Assembly (NCBI RefSeq): GCF_004193775.1
Contig: NC_041008.1
Span: forward strand, 42,751,136-42,815,135
Direction of reading: 5' to 3'
Source: Glycine soja
Lineage: Eukaryota; Streptophyta; Magnoliopsida; Fabales; Fabaceae
Length of the DNA: 64,000 nucleotides
Under the pieces are notes generated by a model. That model worked only from the letters and a program-made list of their open reading frames with translations, had not been told where the DNA came from and did no database searches. A program made the translations under genes and the position numbers. Numbering within the stretch: position 1 is the stretch's first letter; each line of letters begins with the position of its first letter. This document shows, one piece after another, positions 12,484 through 22,875 of this stretch.

Positions 12484-13227
12484 AGAGAAATTGATGTTTT
12501 GTGATTGAGCACTAATTAGGTTATGGGCGAAGAGATGGTGGAGAAGAAGATTTAGCTGAGAGAGATGATGAGAATTTAATAATGGTAAGGTAATTGAAGT
12601 GTGCAACCAAACAAGGTGCCAATGCCAACCACTCTGGTAAAGAGAACAGCGAGGAGGTCAAGGTTTGGATCTTACGTGGTGGTATTTTATTGGATGATAC
12701 ACGTATTATTTTTCATACTCGAATGCCCGGTTTCGGGTGCACGAGGAGTGACTTGGAGAAGAAAGAAAGAAACTAGATGGAAAATAAATGATTAAAAAAA
12801 TAAAATAAAATAAAAACATTTTGATGCATAGAAACAAATAAATAAATTTTATGCATTAATAACTTATAACCAAAAATTATCTTAAAATATACTAATATGA
12901 GGTTATGTTTTTGGGGTTTATTAATGTATATTTATTTGTTTCTTAATTGCAATACATTAACAAGTTATATAGTTATGAATTATCTTAAAATATAAGTTTA
13001 TTAACATACTTTAACAAAAAAAATTAAATATATGTTAAAAATAATTTATTTAAATAAATATAAAATAATAAAAAAGAAAGAAATAGATAATGTAAAATAT
13101 TTTTTATAATAATTAAAAAAATTATTTTAACAAATATTACTTACTTGTTATATTATTTTTATCATAAAAAGATGATTTTAATTTTAAATAATTAATGTCA
13201 TTATTAAAGAAGTTTAGTAGTTGAATA
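12484..13227. other. 5' flank of the p24 gene and AT-rich spacer
   Basis: The 5' UTR and promoter of the p24 gene should lie just right of 12483; the first 300 bp are markedly less AT-rich than what follows. I see no convincing TATA box. From about 12780 the sequence is poly-A/T-rich with no coding signal. Confidence 0.4.
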
Positions 13228-14162
13228 AGTACATGAATTTGTAGAAATAGATTAAAATTATCTATCCTTTATCTCTGTCCTTAATTCTTGTCTGACCAAT
13301 GAATTTATGTCAACTCAATTAAAAAATACATGTCATCTTCCCCATCGTTTTAACATAGCTAAACCTATATTTTCAAACCCTCACATTTTCACTCCAAAGT
13401 CGAGTGAGATACATGGCTCGACAACTTGAATCTTGATGTTCATCAGAATTTCTCGTTGGCAGAACCTGGTTGTTGAAGTAAGAGCTTCAACTCCAAGGGC
13501 CCATCCACCCCTCTTAAAGTCATAATCTATTTTGTTTCCTCCAAAGTCATCTAAGTCACCCCCAATGACTTCATGGATGTCGTCCAGCGTCTCACTAAAG
13601 TGCCCCCCTACCACGAACCGTTTGTCAAACGTGAAGGCATGTCGTTGGTGGTGAGACTTGCCTTAATCAAGAAGATGAACCCATCGAAGAGCAAAAAGGC
13701 TTGTTCAAAGCGCAAATTACATGATGTGGATGTTGGAAGAGGGAGTCGAATTGGGTCAACATGCATTTTTGAAGAGAGATATTATTTCACCCATGAAGTC
13801 ACAAGTATTTAACATATTGATACCTAACCATTTTTGACAAAGTGACGACGATGAAGGGTATAACTTATACAAATTAGTTTCCAATCATATTGTTGTCGAA
13901 GCTGGGAACCTTGTCGGCACATCCGGGAATCTTGCCACCCATTTGGTAGAAGTGGTTATTGATATTTTATTGTAAATATAGCATAACTTTGGAGTGGAAA
14001 TATTAGGGGATTGGAAATACATCAACAGGTTTAAGTTTGATGACATTAAAATGATGAGGAAGATGACATGTATTTTTTAATTGAGATGGCATAATTTCAT
14101 TGGTGGGACAAGAATTGGGGACACCATAGGGGACAAGTGATTTAAATCCTGTATAAATGCCC
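13228..14162. mobile_element. Non-autonomous DNA transposon with long terminal inverted repeats (MULE-like)
   Basis: The left end (about 13228-13400) and the reverse complement of the right end (about 14000-14162) align over about 150 bp. The core AATTAAAAAATACATGTCA is identical in both arms, and so is TTTCCACTCCAAAGT-like sequence at their inner edges. Between the arms lie about 600 bp of higher GC content with a 79-codon frame (13573-13812) that I do not recognise. Long TIRs around a non-transposase core resemble a Mutator-type element that may have captured host DNA. I could not define a target-site duplication. Confidence 0.75.
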
Positions 14163-17100
14163 TTACCTATCTTCAATTTCTAGAATAATAAAAAAATTAA
14201 TGTCAAAAAAAAGTTTTAAACAATTAAAAGAATGTACACCTTTACCCTTCCACATTCAACATCCATTGAAAGAGCAAGTTTTTTTTTCCTTATGAGTAAC
14301 AAAAGAGATGTTTTTTTATTAATTTTTTTCCTTTGGTTTTCTTACACTCATCAAAATACAAGCTTAATTATTTTTGTATTTTTTTGTTTGGTATTTTATT
14401 ATTTAATTCAATAATAAGATATTTTGATTCATCTTCTTTTAAAACGTTTTAATAAATTTTCTCACTTTTTTTAGACATAAACAAAATTTTACCCATGTTG
14501 CTTCTTAGCTTATATATTTGAATTTTGTTTGAAAAAAAGATGTGTTTTATTATAATAAGATGAAAGAAAGGAATTATATGAGTTTTAACAAATAAAAAAT
14601 CAATAATTAAAACAGTACTTAGTAGGATTTAAATGTACTAAAGTGGGACCTTCAATAATCATGGGTTCATTGGCTAGTTGACTAAGCAAAGCAAGATTCT
14701 GTTGCATGAAGTTTAATAACTTTTCCTTTTCATTTTATATAATTTGAAAATTGCTTTCTTAAGAAGAATAATATTTATGTATAGGTTTAAATTGTTTATA
14801 AATTGATTCAACTTTGTCATATGTCACAAAAGATAAATAAAAAAACTACAAATTAAAATAATCCGTTTCTTTGTCTCTCTTTAAAAAGTAGATCCATTCC
14901 AAATTATGGATGGAGTTTAGAAAATAAGGTCTCATGTAGTTGTGAGTTTTTTTTTATTTTTTTGGTTTTAAAACATAATGAGATTGAATTGTTTTTCTAC
15001 TTAATTTTAAAATAATTTTTACCTTATTTTAAAAAAAATAGGTTTTTTGTTCTTGTTTTTAGTTTCACGTTAAGCCGACCCCACCTAGTGGGATAAGGCG
15101 TTGTTGATGTTGTTTTTAGTTTCACGCTAATCCTCACACTTTTTGTTCGCTCATGTTCTTCTCTCCTCTCCTCACGATCTTCTACATGTGCTTGAGAAGT
15201 TTGGTGCCTCTCTAATACCGGAACCATCCAATAGGAGAGAGAAAGACAAACCCTTTCATGGGCACCGTCCCTGTTTTGCTCATAGATGGAACCGTTTGGT
15301 ATGCCCTTTTCGTTCATTATTTTCAACACTTCTAGAATTATTTCAACATTATTTGTCACTCTCCTATTCTCTTTTTCATTTATTTTTTTCAGCATTACTA
15401 GTTTCTCACAATTGATGTTAGAAAGCATGCCTTGGATTAATTGGTTGACATTAAAGGACAAGTTAAGAGAGAGGTGAATATATGTGGAAGTAAGGTATAT
15501 GGTACTTTATTTTGCTCCATGAGTCATGAATTTTGACTTTCCTAGCCTTGCTCCCAAGTGTTTGATGAAATGTATGTGTACTGTATAGGTGGTGAGGTTG
15601 CATATTGGGAGGAGATGAAGAAGGATAATGCGTTAGGCAATGGAGTGGCCGAGATTTTAGGACAAATTGTTAAGTTCCGACGCAGCTTTGGGCAAGAAAA
15701 TCCAGTGAGCGATGAAAAATTGAATTATTCAATGAGCAAATAGTTAAGCTAGCATGTCTTTTTGCAGATTAAAAAAAAATGCAAAGGCAATCTTATGAGG
15801 CAATTGGTTTCAGGGCATGTCCATTTTCTTCATGGGATCAAAGATAGCTTTATTAGTTGGATGTTTCTTTTCTTGGTGTGAACCTATAATTAAAAAGTCA
15901 ATTATTACATTATAAGTATTAACCTTCTAGTTAATTTTGAAGAAATAAAAATCATATTCTTAAATCTTACCATCTCAAAAGCTGATTACATTCAAATCCA
16001 GAGGAACTACATGTTAAGCTCTACACGTGAATAACAAACTTTTGCAACTCTGGATGACCATCGTAAGATTCTTACCATTGTATTGGAGTCTTGTTTTTAA
16101 GTGCAGAAATTTATTGGATTGCAAAAAACCCACGTTGACTTTAAAGTCCTCAAACTGACCATCAATTATATACTTATTTTATCAATATCTCCCCCCACCA
16201 TCCTTTTCAAGCATTCATAAAATCTTCCCTTAACCTCAAACTCAACTTTAAAACTGAGTGTAATGAAATATCAGGTTAAAGTAGTAGCTTGCACCGTTTT
16301 AATTTTAATCAGCAAAAAAGATAATAATATTAATAAGGGTACTAGAGGTACCCAAAGATACAAACAACAAATTAAGCAACCAAAATATATAAGTCACAAC
16401 CCCAAACCGGTTAGTGAGCATTTATAACATCATGCGCACATAAATGTTAAATAACCAATTGCCACTCGCAAAAAAACCTACGTATGTAATTCTATAGCAA
16501 GAAAACTATCCATATTTGACAAAGTTATATACTCTTGTATTCTTTAGTAGCCTGCACTGTTCAAATGTCTATATATGCAATTGGATGTCCCACTTTTGAT
16601 CAATGATCAATAAAGGAATGTGACTAAAGAATGAGAAGTTAAATTAATTTTGAAAATATAAACTAAGAGACTAATCCCTATAAAAATTGAACAAGAGAGT
16701 GTGAAAATAATTTACCTTTTTCTAATACCATTGAAATTAGTTAGGACATAGATTAAAGATTTTTCAGGACATATATTCTAAAATCTTCTTTGAGTATATC
16801 TTGTGTTGAGAACATATTATATGTGCATATCTGAGTGATAAGATTCAAAATTTATGTCTACATTGGGGGTGATTTTTAATTTTTAGTTTTGAAATTTTGA
16901 AAAATCAAAACCAATTTTTGTTTTAAGTTTTTAAAAAGTTGTTGCAAATTGAATATGAAAAAAAATAAGTCAATTGTTCTATCTCATCCCATTCCATTAT
17001 GAAATCATACAATATAAAAAAATATTGATATATAAAATAATTTAAAAAATAATTAAAAATTCTGAAAAAATAAAAAATAGTAAAATTAAACCTTCTAAAA

Positions 17101-17799
17101 AAATAATAAAAATGGTAAAATTTTATTAAAAAAAATCTACAACAAAATATATATTTTAAAACTATAAAAAAACACAAATATGACTTCAACAACAATAATA
17201 AATATATATAAACAATTGATTCCACAATTTGTGTTTAGATTCTATAAAGCAAAAAATTACACATGAATAAATAATAACATCATTGAAAAATAACATATTA
17301 TTTGATTAACCACGTAAAAAAGAAAAGTGTGTAGGTTTAAATATTCCAAAGTGCATGTCATAATAATAAGAACTACTACAATACATAAATAAACCTTAAC
17401 AAACTAATTAACATGAAAGTACTTCATATAATGAAAATTGTAGCACTACATCGTAGATCAATCAATAATTATGTTGAACCTATAATTAAACAACAATAAA
17501 CTAACAAAAGATAAAGAAATTATAGAAAGATACACTTACTTGATTCCAAGGTAGTTCTTTAAGTGTTTGGGATGCAAGTATGTCTCCTAAGGGAAAAAAC
17601 ATATGCAATAACTTTATGATGTTTTTCTTAAATGGATAAAGAAATTTATTAGAATACTTCAACATACATACAAGAGAAAGAAATATATTAAAAAAAAAGT
17701 AGCTTACATGTGATTTAATAAGGATTATAACTAATGCTAAAGGATTTTAGAAAGTAAAAATCAGAACTAATGTTAAGGATGTTACAACAAAGCTTGAAG
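14163..17799. other. AT-rich intergenic DNA without a recognisable gene
   Basis: Mostly AT-rich. Two frames in a less AT-rich island were looked at: 15461-15024 on the - strand and 15558-15743 on the + strand (61 codons, ending SMSK). Neither resembles a family I know, and both lack splice or promoter context. An AT-rich stretch at 16860-17560 is simple-sequence-like. This is either genuine spacer or very old repeats. Confidence 0.5.
15056..15131 (+). repeat. SINE-tail-like motif inside a short direct duplication
   Basis: TTTTTAGTTTCACGTTAAG at 15056 is repeated as TTTTTAGTTTCACGCTAA at about 15113, and between them sits CCCCACCTAGTGGGATAAGG followed by CGTTGTTGATGTTG. The middle is the SINE 3'-tail motif in + orientation, with its TTG-rich end. 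Confidence 0.45.
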
Positions 17800-18927
17800 C
17801 CCCTAGTTTTAGTTTTGGTTTGATAATTTTGTAATGCCTAATATGTTTTAATAGGTGAAACATTTGTATTGAATGTTTTAAACTAGACATGTATGTGATA
17901 TAGTTTTAATCTTTTTCATACTTGAAGTAGATGAAGATTTCTTATTCTCTAAGTTTCGTAATAATTTACTTCTACTTGAAATTTGGCTAGTAGCATCAAA
18001 TTAATCGATTGTCTCATTTGATAATCGAATGTCCAAGCTAGTTTTAGAAGAAGGAATGATCTGCAACTTAGGATAATCAATTATCCCAATTGATAATTGA
18101 TTACCCAGCTCCAGGAAACAAAGAGAAGTTTTCTATGTGATTCTATAATCAATTACCACACATGATTATCGATTATCCGGTCAGCACATAAGGAACATAA
18201 ATTCTCATATTGAAACAAATTAATCAATTATCCTTTTTGATAATCGATTAACTAGTTTTTAGAAATACAAAACAAATGGGATTTTGACGAATTAATCGAT
18301 TATCTAGTTTTATAATCGATTATATTTGTTTTAACTGTCAAAATTTATAAAAATTCCTATGTGTTTTCTTTTTAAAAGACTTTTGATTCGTTCAGATTTT
18401 GAGAAAAACATTTTTAAGAGAGTCAGATGTTGATCAAAGAATCACTCATTTTATAATCATGAATTGATCAACTAGTGAAGAAATATTGAAGATGAAAGAT
18501 CTACACATTTTAGGTGTATTCAATCTTTTGTCTTTTATTCTTTTAGATTGTGATCTTTGGTTAGGGTTACCAGAGATGTTAAAGAATTGATAGGGTTTCA
18601 ATTCTAGATCTTTTCTTGTAGGGTTCAAGAGAAAGATTTGTTTTTTATTTGAATTGTGTGTGCATAGTTTTGTACTAATGTTTTCTATATAGTGGAAGTT
18701 CTAAGAAGACTTAGAACAAATTGGATGTAAGTCTGAATCGGATTGAACTACTATAAACTCTTGTGTGATCATCTTATTCTTTATAACTTTGAGTTTTGAA
18801 ATCATCTTGGGAGTGGAATTGTTTTTAAGGGTCATCATCAAAGTTTTTGTTTTCTAAAGATCTTTTTGCTAAAGATTTTGAAAGAATCTATTCAACCCCT
18901 CTTCTAGATTCTTGTCTAGATCCAACA
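17800..18927 (+). repeat. LTR-like unit with TAATCGATTA palindromes
   Basis: Repeated AATCGATT-type palindromes (about 18000-18330) are followed by a promoter-leader-like stretch and by CAACCCCTCTTCTAGATTC near 18893, a 3' end typical of soybean copia-type LTRs, finishing CCAACA at about 18927. It belongs to the same style of unit as those at 20368, 36437, 50607 and 56975. No internal coding region is joined to it, and the left boundary is approximate. Confidence 0.6.
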
Positions 18928-19368
18928 AAGGATTTAAGAAAAAAACACTTTTATGATTTCAAAAGCTAAACACTATAGTTATAGAAAACAAGGACTGGCG
19001 TCTATTTTTATCTGTTCCTATAATGCATTTAGTGGCTTTCAACTAGCCAAAAACTCACTTGGATAACATGTAGAGCACATAGGAGTACATAATATTTGTT
19101 CTTATCACACATTCTACACAAAGATTAATAAACATGTAACAGAAAAGGGTGCGGTGCCTAGTGGCTAGAAACCCTCCCAGGATTCCAATTCCCAGAACAT
19201 GGAATGTAGCAAACCTAAAATGTTACAACAACTAAACTAAGTCGGGTTAACATATATTTTCTTTTGCAGGGAATGGGTGGCATATATTATGCCCTTACAT
19301 TACTTTAAAAGCAATTGAATAAAATGAGAAATTATGCTCCACAATAATCAAGACTCACTCAAATAATG

Positions 19369-19557
19369 GATTCGCTCATACCAAGGAGAAATCGTTTGAA
19401 GATTGGAACCCTAATAATTGATTCACTCATACTGGTGATAAATCGTTTAAAGACTCAAACCCTTGTAATTGATTCACTCATACTTAGGAGAAATCATTTG
19501 AAGACTCAATCCTTGGCAATTGATTTGCTCATACCCGAGAAATCCCTTGAAGAATAA
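19369..19557 (+). repeat. 51-bp minisatellite, about 3.7 copies, open in one frame
   Basis: GATTCACTCATA or a variant starts at 19369, 19420, 19471 and 19522, an exact period of 51 bp. As 51 is a multiple of 3 the repeat is open in one frame (19366-19557) and gives a 17-residue repeat starting IDSLI with a basic RNRLK-like middle. The array lies about 800 bp before a polypurine tract and LTR, so it may be internal retroelement sequence. Confidence 0.85.
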
Positions 19558-19678
19558 AAGCATAAACGTACAAAGCAGATAAACAAAGCGATGACACAAA
19601 GTCATACAAAATCGATAATATTTCAACAATGAGAAAAGAACATTGTATTGGTAACATTTCTTCAAATACTCATCATGT

Positions 19679-19716
19679 TACACACACACACACACATACA
19701 CACACATACACACATA
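19679..19716. repeat. (CA)n microsatellite
   Basis: An imperfect CACACA run with TACA interruptions. Confidence 0.9.
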
Positions 19717-20214
19717 TTATAAGATCAATACTTTGTAAATTACAGGAATATGTTTACTCTTGATGAGAATAAAACAAAAACCAAGTAACCTCAGTCATCA
19801 TCAACAATTCTATAACCAAGGGATGCAACTCAAGCAAATCTTCAAAGCTTTGACTTCTACCAAGAGAAGTAAGTCAAGCTAGTTCACATTGACGTGAGAC
19901 AAATATCCAACATCAAAGTAATGGGAGAAAGCCAAAACAAAAAGTAATGAATCTAGTGGCACTCCAACCCTAGACATAAGCCAATAACCAAAGAAGGAAG
20001 AAAGGGTGACACTCTATAACCTTATCAGCATCATACCTCGAGAAACCACTCCGACCATGAAATATACACCTTTGAAAAATAAGACGTCAAACCCAAACTC
20101 GGGGTCTAGTGGACTTGCACTTTCTAGGGAATGGCTTCCAAAGTATACAATAGGAACCATAAAGGGGAATCAACCATCATCCTACATAGTCCAAGGCTAA
20201 TGAAAAAGTGTGTG

Positions 20215-20367
20215 TGAATGCATATCATGCAGGTTTTGATGATGCCAAAGTATTACCTAAAGATGGTTGTCATCATCAAAAAGGGGGAAAATGTGAATCA
20301 TGCAGGTTTTGATGATGTCAGAAAGAATTTACTTGATAATGATTGTCATCATTAAAAAGGGAGAGAA
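20215..20367 (+). other. Retroelement polypurine-tract region, tandemly repeated
   Basis: TTGTCATCATCAAAAAGGGG then GAAAATGTGAAT, followed by GCAGGTTTTGATGATG, occurs here with two full boundary copies (polypurine tracts near 20278 and 20354), and the GTTTTGATGATG part occurs three times. A polypurine tract followed directly by TGTRAATG is the normal junction between the internal region and the 3' LTR. The frame at 20006-20200 just upstream would then be the end of the internal region; I do not recognise its product. Confidence 0.6.
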
Positions 20368-21327
20368 TGTAAATGTATGGATATAGGTTTTGATGATGTC
20401 AAAGTATAATCAAACAAGATTGCTTCAAGATTAATTCAAGGTTAAGCAAACAAGATCATGAAAAAGATAAGGCCTTAGTTTATTTATTAAAAGAATCTCA
20501 CTAATTGATCAGTTTTGGCCTCAAACAAATTATTTTCAAAAACTCAAGACACTGGTAATTGATTACCAGACATTGTAATTGATTACTAGAGACAGATTAC
20601 AAATGAGCTTTTCAAAAAGGGTTTTGAAATTGGAATTTTGAATCTTGTAATTGATTACCAGCAACAACACTTCATAAAACACTTTGAAAAGTCATAAAAA
20701 GACACATCTCTTCAAATCTTTTTGAAAAGGCACAATGGGCCTATATATATGTGTGTTTGACTTCAAAAAAAAAAGAGAGATTTTTAAAGAGAACTTAATT
20801 GTCAAATCCTCTCTAAACAACTCTTGGTCAAACACTTGTAAATCTATTGAGAATTCTTCTAGGAACTTCAATTTGTATCATCTACTCTAAAGGAGATAAA
20901 TCTTTCTATTCATCTCATAAACTCAGTTGTAATCAAAAGACTGTTTGTTTCTTGGATTATGAGAATCTTGAACACAAGGGTATGGGTCCCAAGGTGTGTT
21001 CAAAGTCTATAAAGGATTTACAAAGAAAGGGGAAAATCTCAAGTGGGTTGCTTGAGGATTGGACATAGGCACGGGAAGTGGTTGAACCAGTATAAATTGA
21101 GTTTGCATTTCTCTCTTCCTTTATCTCAGTTATTTTACTGCAATTTACTTTGTCTTGCGCATTTAAAAGAACATTGTTAAATTGATTGTTTCTTCTTCTT
21201 CTTCTTCTTCTTCTACATTTTGAGCCTATCATATATCATTTAAAAGGGGGATAAAATTTGTTAGTAAGAAATTTTGTAAGACTTAATTCACCTCTCCTCT
21301 TAAGTTATTGAGGCCACTTGTCCAATA
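20368..21327 (+). repeat. Probable 3' LTR of a SIRE-like copia element
   Basis: Starts TGTAAATG immediately after the purine tract AAAAAGGGAGAGAA and ends near TTGTCCAATA. It contains TTGATTACCAG-type motifs, TATATATATG near 20741 as a possible TATA region, a (TTC)n run at about 21190-21214 and the end signature AGGCCACTTGTCC shared with the units at 36437 (reverse), 50607 and 56975. The downstream sequence shows no primer-binding site, which fits a 3' rather than a 5' LTR. Confidence 0.65.
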
Positions 21328-22875
21328 GTGTGTAGGTTCAATAGAAAAAACAGTCAGGACAACATGAAGACCACTTTCAATTATACAAAACACCTTGACG
21401 AAAATGTGATTTGTGCATGGATTCTAAGCATAAGGAAGGAATGAAAAAGAAGACAGAGGGTTTGCTTTAGTATCGTCATTAGTTATCAAAATACCTTGAA
21501 CTTGGAGAATTCAAAAAAAAGTTCAAGGTATTTTGGATAATTGAGGAAGAGAGAAAACCAAGAAGGAAAAAACTGAAAAAAGATATAGTGAGTAAAGAAG
21601 CAACTCGAATTTATGAAAATCCAATTTTGTCATTAAAGCCAACAAATAATTCCGATGAACCCTCTCATAAGCCTAACTAATGTCAATCTTAAGAGCAACT
21701 TCACCTATTTTACCTTTGGATTTGCATTTCATATGGTGAATGATTTCATAGACAAAAATTATCTAGGATAGACTTGCCCTTTAAGAAAGTAGATTGCTCC
21801 AAGGATTTACATAGTGAGATAAATCTAAAATCTTTCTTTTATCAACACTTGATAATATTTTTTTAGACTTAATAACAAAAAAAAAATATTATCATCCATT
21901 TATCACAGGGTCTTACCATAGATTTGAGACTTATTTTGGACTATTCTTTTTTTCATAGCTTACTGATTTCTTAGTCCTAACCTATTTCCTAAAAGATAGG
22001 AGTTGGCCTTTATTGTTACATAAGATAAGTTTAGGCGTGTTTGATATAAAGGAAATAAATAATATTAAAAATAATTTTTGTATTTTTTTTAAGATTCACA
22101 CTTTTTACAATATTTTTTAATTTATTTATTTTCATCGTCAACATCAAACACATCTTTAATAACTAAGATTTCTGTTTAAAACACCCAAATTTTCAAATGA
22201 AAAGTTAATTTTATCCTACAACAAAATGCATCATAATTCACAACGTCAAATTCATGCAAAGGTGGATCAGAGTGTGAGAGAGAAGACGAACATCTTTCTA
22301 GAAATAGACAACGCTAGTTTCCATTGAAATTGTCAGGTGGAATAAAAAGCTAGAAAAAGAAACAAGGTTTTCCCCGAAAAGGGAATAGAAATGCATGAAT
22401 CTTCAATGTTTGTTTGATTCTTCCGATTTAATCCTCCTCGTCACTTTCAGATCTTTTCTTAGATCTTTAATTCTTGTTCTCCTTGTCTTCTTTCGCGACA
22501 ACAAACCTCTCCCTTTTCTCTTTTCCAAACACTTTCTCCCTCTTTGATTCTTGAATAAGACCTTCAAATTCTGTTCAACCAATTGGGGGGGCATAAAAAG
22601 ATCATGTTTTGAGCCTCGCCATCAATCACGCTCTTCAAATTCAATTCTGGGCCGGTTTCAATTTCTTCAAAAGCCGCGAAAAGTGCAGATTCACTTCGTC
22701 GCAGTGTTGTTTGTATCTGGGTAGGTCTTCAATTTCATGTTATTTCAATGCACTGTTCATGAACGAATGAATGAGTATCTTTTTTGCGTTTCTCTTGTTT
22801 TGTTATTGTGCTGATTTTGGTGTTATGTGAAGGTACTTGTGGTGATGAGGTGGCAATGAGGTGTGTGGCAGAGGA
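21328..22875. other. Spacer and 5' flank/UTR of the O-fucosyltransferase gene
   Basis: No gene is seen at 21328-22250. From about 22600 the composition changes to that of a plant 5' UTR, with a possible leader intron between about 22722 (GGTAGGTCTTC) and about 22833. The start codon at 22876 follows. I infer transcription from this flank only from its position. Confidence 0.4.
22033..22155. mobile_element. Small MITE
   Basis: The ends AGGCGTGTTTGATAT and (reverse) AGATGTGTTTGATGT form a terminal inverted repeat around about 120 bp of AT-rich DNA with further internal complementarity. Size and structure fit a miniature inverted-repeat element; the superfamily is undetermined. Confidence 0.65.

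Noticed and set aside
15024..15461. 145-codon open frame on the - strand
   Set aside because: No known domain; it includes the SINE-tail motif and a duplicated TTTCACG block, so it is probably chance in repeat DNA.
20957..21232. Arg-rich frame with a long run of arginines
   Set aside because: The arginines are the reverse reading of a (TTC)n microsatellite inside an LTR.
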